From Symsagittifera roscoffensis (Eukaryota; Xenacoelomorpha; Acoela; Convolutidae): 64,000 bases of DNA. Made by a program: the position numbers and the translations under genes. Of the stretch, positions 15,480 to 29,000 are shown piece by piece. Position 1 is the first letter of the stretch. Every line of letters begins with the position of its first letter. The notes beneath the pieces were generated by a model. That model saw only the letters and a program-made list of their open reading frames with translations, was not told the origin of the DNA and ran no database searches. The stretch spans positions 59,830,872 through 59,894,871 of the forward strand of contig NC_087068.1 of NCBI RefSeq assembly GCF_963678635.1. The letters are read 5' to 3'.

Positions 15480-18400
15480 TTATTTTTTAAAGGAAATTGT
15501 AAGGATTAGAGACGGACAACGAATAATGGTCAGCCTCTGAACGAACATATGAACACATGGCTGCTCGAACGGAATTTGTTTTTTTTAGGATATTGTAAGG
15601 ATTAGAGACGGCCAACGAATAATGGTCAGCCTCTGAACGCACATATGAACACATGGCTGCTCGAACGGAAGTTGTTTTTTTTAGGATATTGTAAGGATTA
15701 GAGACGGCCAACGAATAATGGTCAGCCTCTGGACGTACATATAAACACATGGCTGCTCGAACGGAAGTTTTTTTTTTTTAAGGATATTGTGAGGATTTGA
15801 GACGGCCAACGAATAATGGTCAGCCTCTGAACGCACATATGAACACATGGCTGCTCGAACGGAAGTTGTTTTTTTAGGATATTGTAAGGATTAGAGACGG
15901 CCAACGAATAATGGTCAGCCTCTGAACGCACATATGAACACATGGCTGCTCGAACGGAAGTTGTTTTTTTAACGATATTGTAAGGATTAGAGACGGCCAA
16001 CGAAGAATGGTCAGCCTCTGAACGCACATATGAATACATGGCTGCTCGAACGGAAGTTGTTTTTTTTTAGGATATTGTAAGGATTATAGACGGCCAACGA
16101 ATAATGGTCAGCCTCTGAACGCACATATGAAAACATGGCTGCTCGAACGGAAGTTGTTTTTTTTTTAGGATATTGTAAGGATTAGAGACGGCCAACGAAT
16201 AATGGTCAGCCTCTGAACGCACATATGAACACATGGCTGCTCGAACGGAAGTTGTTTTTTTTAGGATATTGTAAGGATTAGAGACGGCCAACGAATAATG
16301 GTCTGCCTCTGAACGCACATATGAACACATGGCTGCTCGAACGGAAGTTGTTTTTTTTAGGATATTGTAAGGATTAGAGACGGCTGACGAATAATGGTCA
16401 GCCTCTGAACGCACATATGAACACATGGCTGCTCGAACGGAAGTTATTTTTTAGGATCCTGTAAGGATTAGAGACGGCCAACGAATAATGGTCAGCCTCT
16501 GAACGCACATATGAACACATGGTTGCTCGAACGGAAGTTGTTTTTTTTTAGGATATTGTATGGATTAGAGACGGCCAACGAATAATGGTCAGCCTCTGAA
16601 CGCACATATGAACACATGGCTGCTCGAACGGAAGTTTTTTTTTTTTAGGATATTGTAAGGATTAGAGAAGGCCAACGAATAATGGTCAGCCTCTGAACGC
16701 ACATATGAACACATGGCTGCTCGAACGGAAGTTGTTTTCTTAGGATATTGTAAGGATTAGAGACGGCCAACGAATAATGGTCAGCCTCTGAACGCACATA
16801 TGAACACATGGCTGCTCGAACGGAAGTTGTTTTTTTTAGGATATTGTAAGGATTAGAGACGGCCAACGAATAATGGTCAGCCTCTGAACGCACATATGAA
16901 CACATGGCTGCTCGAACGGAAGTTGTTTTTTTTTAGGATATTGTAAGGATTAGAGACGGCCAACGAATAATGGTCAGCCTCTGGACGTACATATAAACAC
17001 ATGGCTGCTCGAACGGAAGTTTTTTTTTTTAAGGATATTGTGAGGATTTGAGACGGCCAACGAATAATGGTCAGCCTCTGAACGCACATATGAACACATG
17101 GCTGCTCGAACGGAAGTTGTTTTTTTTTAGGATATTGTAAGGATTAGAGACGGCCAACGAATAATGGTCAGCCTCTGAACGCACATATGAACACATGGCT
17201 GCTCGAACGGAAGTTGTTTTTTTAACGATATTGTAAGGATTAGAGACGGCCAACGAAGAATGGTCAGCCTCTGAACGCACATATGAATACATGGCTGCTC
17301 GAACGGAAGTTGTTTTTTTTTAGGATATTGTAAGGATTATAGACGGCCAACGAATAATGGTCAGCCTCTGAACGCACATATGAACACATGGCTGCTCGAA
17401 CGGAAGTTGTTTTTTTTAGGATATTGTAAGGATTAGAGACGGCTGACGAATAATGGTCAGCCTCTGAACGCACATATGAACACATGGCTGCTCGAACGGA
17501 AGTTATTTTTTAGGATCCTGTAAGGATTAGAGACGGCCAACGAATAATGGTCAGCCTCTGAACGCACATATGAACACATGGTTGCTCGAACGGAAGTTGT
17601 TTTTTTTAGGATATTGTATGGATTAGAGACGGCCAACGAATAATGGTCAGCCTCTGAACGCACATATGAACACATGGCTGCTCGAACGGAAGTTTTTTTT
17701 TTTTTAGGATATTGTAAGGATTAGAGAAGGCCAACGAATAATGGTCAGCCTCTGAACGCACATATGAACACATGGCTGCTCGAACGGAAGTTGTTTTCTT
17801 AGGATATTGTAAGGATTAGAGACGGCCAACGAATAATGGTCAGCCTCTGAACGCACATATGAACACATGGCTGCTCGAACGGAAGTTGTTTTTTTTAGGA
17901 TATTGTAAGGATTAGAGACGGCCAACGAATAATGGTCAGCCTCTGAACGCACATATGAACACATGGCTGCTCGAACGGAAGTTGTTTTTTTTTAGGATAT
18001 TGTAAGGATTAGAGACGGCCAACGAATAATGGTCAGCCTCTGGACGTACATATAAACACATGGCTGCTCGAACGGAAGTTTTTTTTTTTAAGGATATTGT
18101 GAGGATTTGAGACGGCCAACGAATAATGGTCAGCCTCTGAACGCACATATGAACACATGGCTGCTCGAACGGAAGTTGTTTTTTTTTAGGATATTGTAAG
18201 GATTAGAGACGGCCAACGAATAATGGTCAGCCTCTGAACGCACATATGAACACATGGCTGCTCGAACGGAAGTTGTTTTTTTAACGATATTGTAAGGATT
18301 AGAGACGGCCAACGAAGAATGGTCAGCCTCTGAACGCACATATGAATACATGGCTGCTCGAACGGAAGTTGTTTTTTTTTAGGATATTGTAAGGATTATA

Positions 18401-19705
18401 GACGGCCAACGAATAATGGTCAGCCTCTGAACGCACATATGAAAACATGGCTGCTCGAACGGAAGTTGTTTTTTTTTAGGATATTGTAAGGATTAGAGAC
18501 GGCCAACGAATAATGGTCAGCCTCTGAACGCACATATGAACACATGGCTGCTCGAACGGAAGTTGTTTTTTTAGGATATTGTAAGGATTAGAGACGGCCA
18601 ACGAATAATGGTCTGCCTCTGAACGCACATATGAACACATGGCTGCTCGAACGGAAGTTGTTTTTTTTAGGATATTGTAAGGATTAGAGACGGCTGACGA
18701 ATAATGGTCAGCCTCTGAACGCACATATGAACACATGGCTGCTCGAACGGAAGTTATTTTTTAGGATCCTGTAAGGATTAGAGACGGCCAACGAATAATG
18801 GTCAGCCTCTGAACGCACATATGAACACATGGTTGCTCGAACGGAAGTTGTTTTTTTTTTAGGATATTGTATGGATTAGAGACGGCCAACGAATAATGGT
18901 CAGCCTCTGAACGCACATATGAACACATGGCTGCTCGAACGGAAGTTTTTTTTTTTAGGATATTGTAAGGATTAGAGAAGGCCAACGAATAATGGTCAGC
19001 CTCTGAACGCACATATGAACACATGGCTGCTCGAACGGAAGTTGTTTTCTTAGGATATTGTAAGGATTAGAGACGGCCAACGAATAATGGTCAGCCTCTG
19101 AACGCACATATGAACACATGGCTGCTCGAACGGAAGTTGTTTTTTTTAGGATATTGTAAGGATTAGAGACGGCTGACGAATAATGGTCAGCCTCTGAACG
19201 CACATATGAACACATGGCTGCTCGAACGGAAGTTATTTTTTAGGATATTGTAAGGATTAGAGACGGCCAACGAATAATGGTCAGCCTCTGAACGCACATA
19301 TGAACACATGGCTGCTCGGACGGAAGTTGTTTTTTTTTAGGATATTGTAAGGATTAGAGACGGCCAACGAATAATGGTCAGCCTCTGAACGCACATATGA
19401 ACACATGGCTGCTCGAACGGAAGTTTTTTTTTTAGGATATTGTAAGGATTAGAGACGGCCAACGAATAATGGTCAGCCTCTGAACGCTCATATGAACACA
19501 TGGCTGCTCGGACGGAAGTTTTTTTTTTTAGGATATTGTAAGGATTAGAGACGGCCAACGAATAATGGTCAGCCTCTGAACGCACATATGAACACATGGC
19601 TGCTCGAACGGAAGTTGTTTTTTTTAGGATATTGTAAGGATTAGAGACGGCCAACGAATAATGGTCAGCCTCTGAACGCACATATGAACACATGGCTGCT
19701 CGAAC
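15480..19705. repeat. Satellite block with 11- and 13-monomer higher-order repeats
   Basis: Private variants recur as sets. GGACGTACATATAAACAC is at 15731, 16983 and 18042 (1252 and 1059 bp apart). AGAGAAGGCC is at 16664, 17723 and 18974 (1059 and 1251 bp apart). Monomers here average slightly over 96 bp and mostly read GTTG before the T-run, whereas the left part of the array reads GTTA. This block therefore homogenised separately. Confidence 0.85.
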
Positions 19706-19943
19706 TTTTTGCGGTAGCCAGTTATGGTCATACTGTTGACACTTAAATCGTGTTAACGAATCTTCAGCACCATAAGTACACTTTGAAAATGAAATCAAAA
19801 TTACTTTTGTTATTTTGTTGGTCTGATTATGGTAGTGCTTTCTACCCATCAAGTTCTACTATCTTAGGAAGAGGGGTTATAAAGTTTAATGATTATAAGA
19901 AAAAGTAAGTTGGTTTTAATATTTTTAATTTTTTCTGTTTCAG
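19706..19943. other. Unique sequence between satellite and first PAIP1 exon
   Basis: Satellite identity stops abruptly after CGAAC. The next 238 bp have no satellite similarity and end in a polypyrimidine tract and CAG that serve as the acceptor of the first visible exon. No promoter element or start exon is recognisable. Confidence 0.6.
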
Positions 19944-20026
19944 ATCATTCTTCAGATTTGGGCAACGGCTTCTCAAACATGTCAATCAGCAATGGAAATG
20001 CGCATTTTTCGAATGGCCATTCTCAC
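19944..20026 (+). CDS. PAIP1: PAIP1 first visible exon (Asn/Ser/Gly/His-rich)
   Basis: It is flanked by TTCTGTTTCAG and CAC|GTATGTG. It starts with two bases of a split codon and ends in phase 0, matching the next exon. It encodes a low-complexity N/S/G/H stretch typical of the disordered N-terminal part of PAIP1. There is no conserved domain, so this exon rests on splice signals, phase and open frame. An upstream exon must supply the first base and the start codon. Confidence 0.6.
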
Positions 20027-23000
20027 GTATGTGTTGTATTTCATGGAAGAGCAATTGGTCATACCACTATCGAGCTATTAACGATCGCCTGTCACCAATT
20101 AATCTCTTGTCATTTCTTGTTTTTGATTTGAAGTACCTCACTTTCAAGTAAAGAAAAAAATCTCTACCAAATATCAGAAATCATTTGCAAGGCTCCTGAA
20201 TTATATTTGTTTTTGTCCATCTCATTGAGTGAGAGACTTGCGACTTCATTCTTTTTGCTCTGAATTATATGGCAAATGTTCAATCTCGAGGATGTTTTGA
20301 TACGAACCATCTTTACTATATGTGGATATGGGTGTCGGAGTTGGTGTTTGAATAGGCTACCAAAATTTAATTTAATCCGGGCCTGTGCTTGAAAAGATTC
20401 CAAGCGTATGCATTTTAGATGAATCCATCAGCTAGATTGCCCCTTCTCGAGGTGGCACGGATTTTCGTTAAATGTTCGAAAGTTTTGTCGACCTTTTCGT
20501 AGGTTGACTAAATTGTTTTTCCGAGCTCTAAATAGTTTTGTCGAGATCTCAAAATAGTACAAGAGCGGACCCTTTGGACCCACTATCCTACTGCCCTTTC
20601 TGTTTTTGAAGTGCTGATGTTTTGTTTCTAGCTTTCCCAGCACCCCCAACCTCAAATGCAACAGCAGACGTCACTGTCTTCTGCCAATCAGCACTTGAGT
20701 GAATTCCAGATGCTCATGGACAACAATAGGCCAGCTGTGTTGCAGCCAGTCAGCACCGGCAACGTCCATCACGATTCGCTAATAAACGAATTCAAGAACC
20801 TAGTCTTAGAACTCAGTAAAAACCCGACTGCGTTTGACGAACGCGTGCCCTTTCTCATAGAAAGTCTCAACTTCACAAACACCGTACCAACAGAAGTTAT
20901 CAAAGAAATAGTCGCTACTTTGGTGAAATGGGTAAAGCAATTGAAGTACACAATCTATTAATAAACAATTTAATAGTGTTAAAGTTAGTATCATTTCTTG
21001 TTCACAGGCAATAGAAAGTGAAAGTTTTCGGTACACTGGATCGAAACTGGCAAACTACCTCGCTCTTCCTGGACAGCTAACCTTCGATTTCCTTAAAGTA
21101 TTTCTCGATAGGTGAGATAAGACATTATGAAGACAAAGATAAAACTAATTATTGAAATGATCATTTGTTCATTGTTCTGACGAATTGCGAAGTCTTTTTT
21201 TGAACGGTTGTGTCTTATACTATAAACGTTATGCGCTTCAGTTAGTTTTATTCCAAATTATTACTTGCAAAATTGTGTCTATTTGTATTTGGTGCCACTT
21301 TTGCTGAATTGCATGGTCAATTTATTAGCATGTAGCTGCTTTAATTGTGATAGTGTTTGTGGGTGATTAAGCGTGCGTGGCTGAGTGCTTAGTGCTTGAG
21401 ACTCAAAATCTTTTGACTGCAGTAGATCACGGATCGAATTCCAAGCTTATTTCTATTTTTCTTATTGCATTTTCTAGAGCTGTTTCTTGTCGTTTCTCGT
21501 TATTGTTTGCGAGGCGAAGCTTCGCCTCTGTGTTAAAGGACGGCAAACTCCACTATCGAGCAAAATAGTGCAAAGGTCAGGAAAAATATGGTTGACTTCT
21601 AATTTCGAAAGTGGTTTTCATTTTTCAGGTTACTCAGCGGAAAGAAAACGTTACCTATTGATCCAGTATTCACAAATTGAATTAATTTTATTTAGAGTAA
21701 TGAACGTAGTGGATATGTCTTGCTGATTTTTTTTTTCAGGAAAAGGCTTAAAAGTCTCTAATAAATACAGATGTGCATTCATACATTTTGATGCGTTTAT
21801 GAATGCACTTAAGTATACATGAACTTCTTGAGTTCAATTGAAATTCATTTGCTGAAAGTGACATAAATAGCACTCTCCAAATACGAACGTGCAGATGGCG
21901 CAAAAAAACGTGAACGATTTCTAGTTTCGAAAGGGGAATTTACTTTTTAGATTTCCAGCGGAATAAAACCTTAATCTAATGATCCAGTTTTCTCAAGTTG
22001 GGTTAATGTTATCAAAAGATCTTATGTTATTCGAAGAGCTTAAGGGGCATACATTTTTTTTTCTTCGAAATTTAAGAAAAAAAATCTCAGTTTACTCTTT
22101 TGTTTCATTACTCTTTTCCAATCTTCGATTGGCTATGTTCAAAACATTTCAACTCAAAAATTTTTGTTGAAATTCAAAGAGCTTAAAGACCATATATTTT
22201 TTACTTTGAATTTCAATGGAAGTTTTTTCGAAAAACAGGTCAGTTTTTTCTGCTTATTTGCGTTTCTTGATTATTTTCCGAGTGTCTGTTACCTTTTTTG
22301 ATTTGGCATATTTTCGTCTGTAATTTTACGTTTTAGAGGTTACTTCGGCTTAATTGGTGTTTGCTTCTGTTTTGTTGGTGTAGAGGTGACAATGTATTAC
22401 TAATGCTATTGTGTTTCGGTGGAAGTGGCGACAAGTTTGATATAGCTCAAAGTTTGATATAGGTTCAACGGTCATAAGTGTTTTCTACTTAGCTACCACT
22501 TGATATTTTTTGTTTCAAGGCTAATCTAGCATTCGAAGTTGTTTCTTGTCACGTTTTTCAAATTTAACTTCGCTCGAGAGAAATTTAAAAATTTCGGTTG
22601 TTGTTTTTTTTCGGTGTTTTGTTCCTTTCTTTATTGAACTTTATCTTCCCTGTGACCGCTTCTTATGTGGTCTTCAGGTAGAGTACGCCCTTCGGAACCA
22701 GGACTAGTCCCGGCCGAACTTTTTAGTTTTTCTTATGTGGAACTTCTTCGATGTGAATTGATGGGCTACCGTTTGTCTGCTTATTTTTTTGTCTGCTTAC
22801 TTTCGATTTTAGGGATTTTTCCGTCAAAGCATAGTTTTTCTTCTGATTCAACCTTTTTAATGATAACTCAACCTCTTTCTGTAGTTTGTTATTTATAAAC
22901 CTGATTTGGCGTATTAATTTTTTTTGCTTAAGTCGGTTAAGATTATGCTATTGCCTAAGTTTGCGTCGTTGGCAGAGCAAAATTTGTCAAGGCGGTCTGT

Positions 23001-26000
23001 TTCATGTGCAATGGTGCGAAAAACGTCAAATTTTGAAATTTTATAGCTCAGCTTACAATTTTCTATGGCAACCTTGTTTTCGGCTCATTGTCTACCCTAG
23101 CTTTGTCGGCTCAAATGCAGCTTGGCAAAGGATAATGAATGCTTATTTAACGGCGATGATTGTGTATGTTTCGTGAAATTGAACATCATTCGAGCCAAGT
23201 TTATGAAATATTTGTAATAGATTTTTATAGTAATTTCTGTGACATAGTGGATTCCGTCACATTTTCTGCCTGCTTCGTTTGTTTCGCAAGTGTGGCGAAG
23301 CTTTTGTGTAATTTTTTTCGGCTCTGGCTTTCGTCTATTTGTCTTTCGGCTAGCTACTAGGCTTTTTTGTGTTGTATAGCAACTGGGAGAATTTCCGCTT
23401 GGCCTCTTTGTTCAAAGAATTTATCTCATAGTTGACTTCAGAAAATATTGAAGTGGAGCAAAAATGTAGCTTCACCTTTGAGGTCACCAGCAGTTCATTG
23501 ATAGAAACTGCGTTTCAGAAATTTTTCAACTTAATTTATCTCACAATTTTTTTAAACGCCTAATTTATTAGACTCGCGAAAGCAAGTGTCTGGTAATCGG
23601 CAACTAGACTTTTTTTTCTTTCTAGCATCTGCAGTTCGAATTCAAGTAACTTTATTAGTGAACCCAAGGAACTTCAAGACTGCTTCTCACTTTGCCAAGA
23701 GGTAAGGATGTTGTCTTTGTATCCTTAGGCCTGGAGTTCGAATCCTGTGACCGGACTTGTTTTTTTATGTATGAATCAAATTATAAAAAAAACTGTCCGA
23801 TACAAATTGAATTGTCGGATTTTTGCTTGTTTATTTATGTTTTGTCGGCTTCTTTGCCACATTTTAGATTTTTCTTCTGCAGTCAGCAATTTTTGTCGTA
23901 GCTGCTAGTGTTTTTAATCTATCCGTTGATGAACTTATTAGCCCTGACTTGTATATTTTCTTTGTGTTTGTTTTTGTTTTGCTTAAAAGCTGGATTCGGT
24001 ATTATTGTTTTCGGCTTTCGTTTTATTGGCTTAGTTACTTCGATATGTGAAGCTTCAAGGGCACAAAAAGATGGAATAAAAATCAAGTAGCTTGTCTCAC
24101 AAAAAATCTAAGTCTTTAAATTTTAATTGATCAAAATAATTTTGTCAACATTTTATTAGCAGATTTTATTAGTAATTTTTTTGATTTTGTTATTTCCGGC
24201 TTGTAGTTTTTGCTTACTTTCAATGCTGTGCGTGCGTTGTATCGCAAGTGGTGCAAAGTTCCGCATCGCCTCTGTAAAATTTTCGGTGTTATACTTTCCA
24301 TTTTTTTACATGCAAACTTAGTGTAGATGCCGTAAGTTCAATGTAATCGAAATTATTAATTGTTATTTTTGTGTCTAATTATATATGGTGCGAATTTGGG
24401 TGCATAGTTTTGTTGTGATTGCAGTGTGACGACTGAGTGCTACGACAGACTGGACGACCTGATCAGCTGTACGACAGCCAACGACTACCAAGTGCTGGAG
24501 GGCATCATGCTGTTCATGAGTGAGTTGTACTTGAACATGGGCATCGTCACCCTAGACAGCACAGGCCAACATGTGCAGTCAATATCACGCATCGAGTTCC
24601 TCAAAGACACTTTGAAGCGTGCAATTCTCAAGATACTGGAGAAGGCAGACTCAGACAAGCCCCTCAACACTGTCGGAAAAGTGCTCAAGGTACTTCAAAC
24701 TGAATGAAGTTGGCTCGTCAATTTTTAAATCTGTTATGGGCAAATAGAAGCATCAGAATGTGCCAGCCAGAAGAATCTTTGCTAATAAACTGTTAAAGAC
24801 TGCTCAATGAAACGCAAAGTTGTTGATCACATACTAAAGCAATTTCTTATGTCGACAATAGGTAAAAAATCAGTCTTGTATAGCAATTACTGTGTACTTG
24901 CCATTGAAAATAACTGTTATTCTTCCGCGGTAAAAAGAAGATACGATCGATCTAGACTGTGCAAGTGTATAAACAGTCTAATCGTGAACTACCTGCCAAG
25001 TCACGGGGCGACAATTGGAAGCATTTTAAGAAGCAACAACTCTTCGCACAGCAATTTTGATAATTATATAGGTATTTCGAAACAAATTGATTTAGCAATG
25101 CGCACAGCAACCAAATGGCCATCTTTGATAAATTGCCGTGCGACGAGTTTTCGCTTTTCTAATTTGTCATTTTGGCCATGTCCTACCAAGTTAACCAGTC
25201 GAAAGAGATACTGCGTATTTACATAATAATTGTTTGACAGTGATGCAACAGCTATACATAAGTTCCTTTCATTCCAGGTCATTTTTTCCGCACTGAACAT
25301 CTAGAAATATCGTCTTTGTATCGTCTTGTTAAGATGAATGTTCTTGTTACGATTAATTTTTACTATTAGTATTATTTGCTCATATGCCTAAATTTTGGTG
25401 TTTATTTTCAAGGCCCATTGCTTGTTCTGTTTCAGTTGACGGGGGCTGCACTAGAAGAGCAGAAACAGACGAAGCCGGACAAAGAGCTCACCGACTTAAT
25501 CTTCGTCCACGTGGACGCCATATCAAAGCAAGACTATTGCCACAGGTATTAATCACCCCAACAATAGGAGAGAGGAAAGACACGTGCATACTCTTAAAAG
25601 TGCATAGAAGTGAAATAAAAACAGCAATGAAATGGTGTGGAGAACATGGAAACGGTTACTAACTTTGTTGCAAAAAGACGATTTTTGGGCGTTTTTGCAT
25701 TGCATTAAGTTGACTTCATATCTTTTGTTAAAAGGAAGGCAAACTCCACTATCGAACAGCAAAAATGTAAAGGTCACGAAAAACTTTTTAAAATTTAATG
25801 AAAGCCTTCTAGTGTTTTTGTTAAAGAAGCGCTAAATTAAGCTTCAAACATTATTCACGGCTGTTGTGCTATTATAACACCTATAGTAGCTTAAATCACT
25901 GCCAAATTATCGCGAACTAGACTAAAAAGCATAAATTTTGAGCGTTTTTTTTAAAATATTGCTCGATTAAGGAATGAAAGGGAGTTAAAATGATTTATAA

Positions 26001-29000
26001 CTCGGCTGGCTATTCTTATAGAACATCGAAACGGTTACTAACTTTGTTACAAACGGGCTGTTTTCAGGAGTTTTTGCGTTTTAATTACCTGTTCTATTGG
26101 AAACTTGTTTGGTTGTAAAATCACTATCTCCAAACTGTGACAAGAGTAGACGGTTGCTGTGCAAGAAACATCTCTCATCAAGCCAAACCAAAAAAAAAAC
26201 AGCACACCTTTTTGAAAAAAAATGTGTGCAGTTTTTTTGGGCGTTGTGGGATGAGAGGAATAAAAGGAAAGCTTATTACTATGCCAAACCGTGGATTTTT
26301 AAAATTCCAAACCGTGATTCTGGAATAAGGCTATTTTTTTAAAATCATCTTACTGTTGTGGAATCTACAAAAAATTGGCTCAAGTATTGTATTGCTCTAA
26401 AAGCTGCAATTTTTGCGGATTCTGCTACTTTTTTAGTGCCGACTAATTTACTTGACATTATTTTGGTGGATTCTTTGTCACGTAAATTGGATACTTGATA
26501 CCTGATATTTTGGATACTTGGAAGTGGTTGCTTGACATTTTATGGTGGATTCAAGAACATGCATTTACAGTAATTTTAGTAAATTTATTAGCCAACTAGT
26601 TAGGATTAATGAACATAGTGAGCACTATGATATAGGTCTTGGTGTTTTTCCGGAAAAAATCTAAAACTTTGTTCACGCTCAATTTTAGTTTTTCGCGGTT
26701 TGACTTTTTTGTAACTTGATTTCATTTCTTTTGTTAAAAGAAAGGCAAGCTCCACTATCGAACAGCAAAAATGTAAGGGTCGCGAAAAACTTTTAAAAAT
26801 TTATTGAAAGCCTTTTAGTGTTTTTGATAAAGAAGCGCTGAATTAAGCTTTAAACATTATTCACGGCTGAAATATTTCATTTATGTGCTTTTATATCACC
26901 TATAGTATCTCAAATCTTTGCCAACTTATCTCGAAATAGACTTTAAAAAATTTTCCTTTCTGTCCTAAATCGAGCAATATTGCAAAAACAGCTTGAAATT
27001 ATATATAACTCGACTGCCTATTCTTAGAGAACCTAGAAATGAATACTAACTTTGTTACAAACGGGCTTTTTTCGGAAATTTTTGCATTTTTTAACCTGTT
27101 CTATTGGAAACTTGTTTGGTTGTAAAATCACTATCTACAAACTGTGACAATAGTAGACGTTTGCTGTGCAAGTAGCATAGAAACTTCTGACCACATTAGT
27201 AAGGAAAGCCTATTGCCTTTCCTTACTCTCATTTCAGACAAACAAAAAACAACACAAGTTTTGAAAAAAATCAAATGTGTGCAGTTTTTTCGGACGTTGT
27301 GTGATGAGAGGAGTAAAAGGAAAGCTTTATTACGAGGCCAAGCCGTGATTCCGGAATAAGGCTGTTTTTATTTAATCGTCTTACTGTTGTGGAGTCTACA
27401 GAAAGTTGGCTAAAGTTTTGTATTGCTCTAAAAGCTGCAAAATTTGCGGATTCCGTGACTGTACTAGTTCAGACAAGATTTACTTGACAAGTATTTTGTG
27501 GATTCCGAAACATGCACTTACAATCTGGAATATCTTTAGAGGATTTTCTCCAGATCCCTTCAAACAGTACGCGTATCTAGAACAAATTTGGCCTGGTAAA
27601 TTTATTAGTTAACTTGTCATATTCGGCTGTAATTTTCTTTCTAAATTTTCTGAAGACAAAGTTGCTCCTCACTTTCAGTGGTTCGGGAATGGGCATTAAT
27701 TTCCGGATAAACTTTTTTATTTTTTGTTTTCGCTTAAGTTTTTTCATCGTTTTTTTTTATATCGCTTAGTCACTTCTAATCTCATAGTTGGAAGGTTTTT
27801 TTAAATGGATTAATGAATTGCTTCGCAAGGGGACCTAGTTTTCATTTGGAGTATAATTCTTTTTGTCTGTTTATCTAGGTTGACTTGGTTTATTTTGTTT
27901 GCAGCAATGTGAAGTCCCTGTTCCAACGAGTGCTGTTGCTGCGACAGAACCACTGGCAATCACCCGAAAGCAATACTGGTACTGGCACAAACTTCGCAAA
28001 TGTATCTTCCTCGGAAAACTTCAACGATTATGTGAGTTCGAAATAATTGATGTGACATGTATGTCGGGAAGAAATTATTTCTGGTTAGTTATGTGTTTTC
28101 TTCAGAAAAAGACTTAACTGTTGTGTTCTGAACATGCTCAGTTTTCAATTGGTTTTTGCTTCTTGAAGCTAATTGTGAACAAATTAATTTTCCAATAGGT
28201 TTGTATGCGCTGCTGTGCAATGGGCAGAAATTGACCTTGGTAGAAAAAGATGGGGGGGGGGGTGATTACACATGTTGGCAACATTGAAAGAGGGTCGATT
28301 GAGAGGATAAATAGTGTGTTGTGTGTGTTTAGGATGTGCCTATTTTCTTCCTGAGCGACGGGACTGCAATTCCAGCCCACGAGGCCGGTCAGTATACTCT
28401 TCCCTTCTCTCCTCTTCTCTTTCTTTTAATTCTTAATTTGAACTTCTTCCACTTCGCTTACTTATCTGTAGCTACTTCATTAACTCGATTTGTTTTAAAC
28501 ATTTTCTGCAACCTCCTCCTGTGTTTACTAGCCGACTCCGCACCTGCATCGGGTAAGACTAACGGCTTCCATTTGCTATGTAATATAGTGAACAAATATA
28601 CAGTGATGTCCGTTTGAATAAGCAATGGAAATCATTTAGATTTTTCCTACTAAAGTTTCATTTCTGTCGACCAATTTCAATTTATATTTTTCAAGTTTTA
28701 CTTAAATGGACATGACTAGTAGTTGTTGTTGTAGTGCATGATTCATAGATTAACCAATTAAATACTAGTTGTTTTTTGATGTATGAATACGTATTGCTTT
28801 GTAATAGTAGCATGTCAAAAGTGGTTTGGCGAGTGTTTCTAAATAGTCGTTTTGGTACTTTTTAACGACATCATTTTTTGTCTTATTTAAAAGTTTGATT
28901 TCTTGCCCGTGACCCTCGAAAAATATATCAGACAGAATCTAAGCAGCTTTAATGTTTACATAATTTTAACAAAAAGTGAAACCGGTCTAAATACGTCAAA

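Larger units (their letters stand above)
1..19705. repeat. Satellite array, about 206 copies of a 95-97 bp monomer
   Basis: Head-to-tail monomers with almost no interruption fill this stretch. The first copy is 95 bp (1-95) and the last ends at CGAAC, 19705, where unique sequence begins. Each monomer has a fixed core (CGAACGGAAGTT, then a T-run of about 6-12, AGGATATTGTAAGGATTAG, GAGACGGCCAACGAATAATG, GTCAGCCTCTGAACGCACAT, ATGAACACATGGCTG). Variation is mainly point changes and T-run length. The left end is open, so the true array is longer than the window shows. The array lies upstream of the first visible PAIP1 exon in an unknown position relative to the true 5' end. Antisense ORFs through it are by-products of a length near 96 nt (32 codons). 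Confidence 0.98.
21112..24424 (+). other. Intron 3, T-rich, with SINE-like heads and dispersed repeats
   Basis: 3.3 kb between GTGAGA and TTGCAG. It holds two tRNA-like SINE candidates (about 21371 and 23690), two copies of the dispersed AAAGGAAGGCAAACTCCACT-type repeat (about 21535-21690 and 21870-22010), and long T-runs. The open frames here are unrelated to any family I know and were not called. Confidence 0.7.

Noticed and set aside
1-19705. CRISPR-like array
   Set aside because: Units are contiguous without unique spacers and monomer length and context are those of eukaryotic satellite DNA.
1-19705. CENP-B box in the monomer (TTCGTTGGCCGTCTC on the minus strand)
   Set aside because: Only TTCGTTGG agrees. 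The essential A and CGGG positions are absent, so centromere-protein binding is not supported.
1112-19852. Many antisense ORFs with a repeated 32-residue pattern (MCSYVRSEADHYSLAVSNPY)
   Set aside because: They arise because the monomer is close to 96 nt (32 codons). Frames break wherever T-run length changes, and no start context or domain supports coding.
19337-19852. 171-aa minus-strand ORF spanning the satellite edge
   Set aside because: It is satellite translation joined to unique sequence by chance, with no family match or conserved features.
24807-25226. 139-aa ORF inside PAIP1 intron 4
   Set aside because: No recognised motif, intron-like composition, overlapping ORF on the other strand, and neighbouring exons already join in phase.
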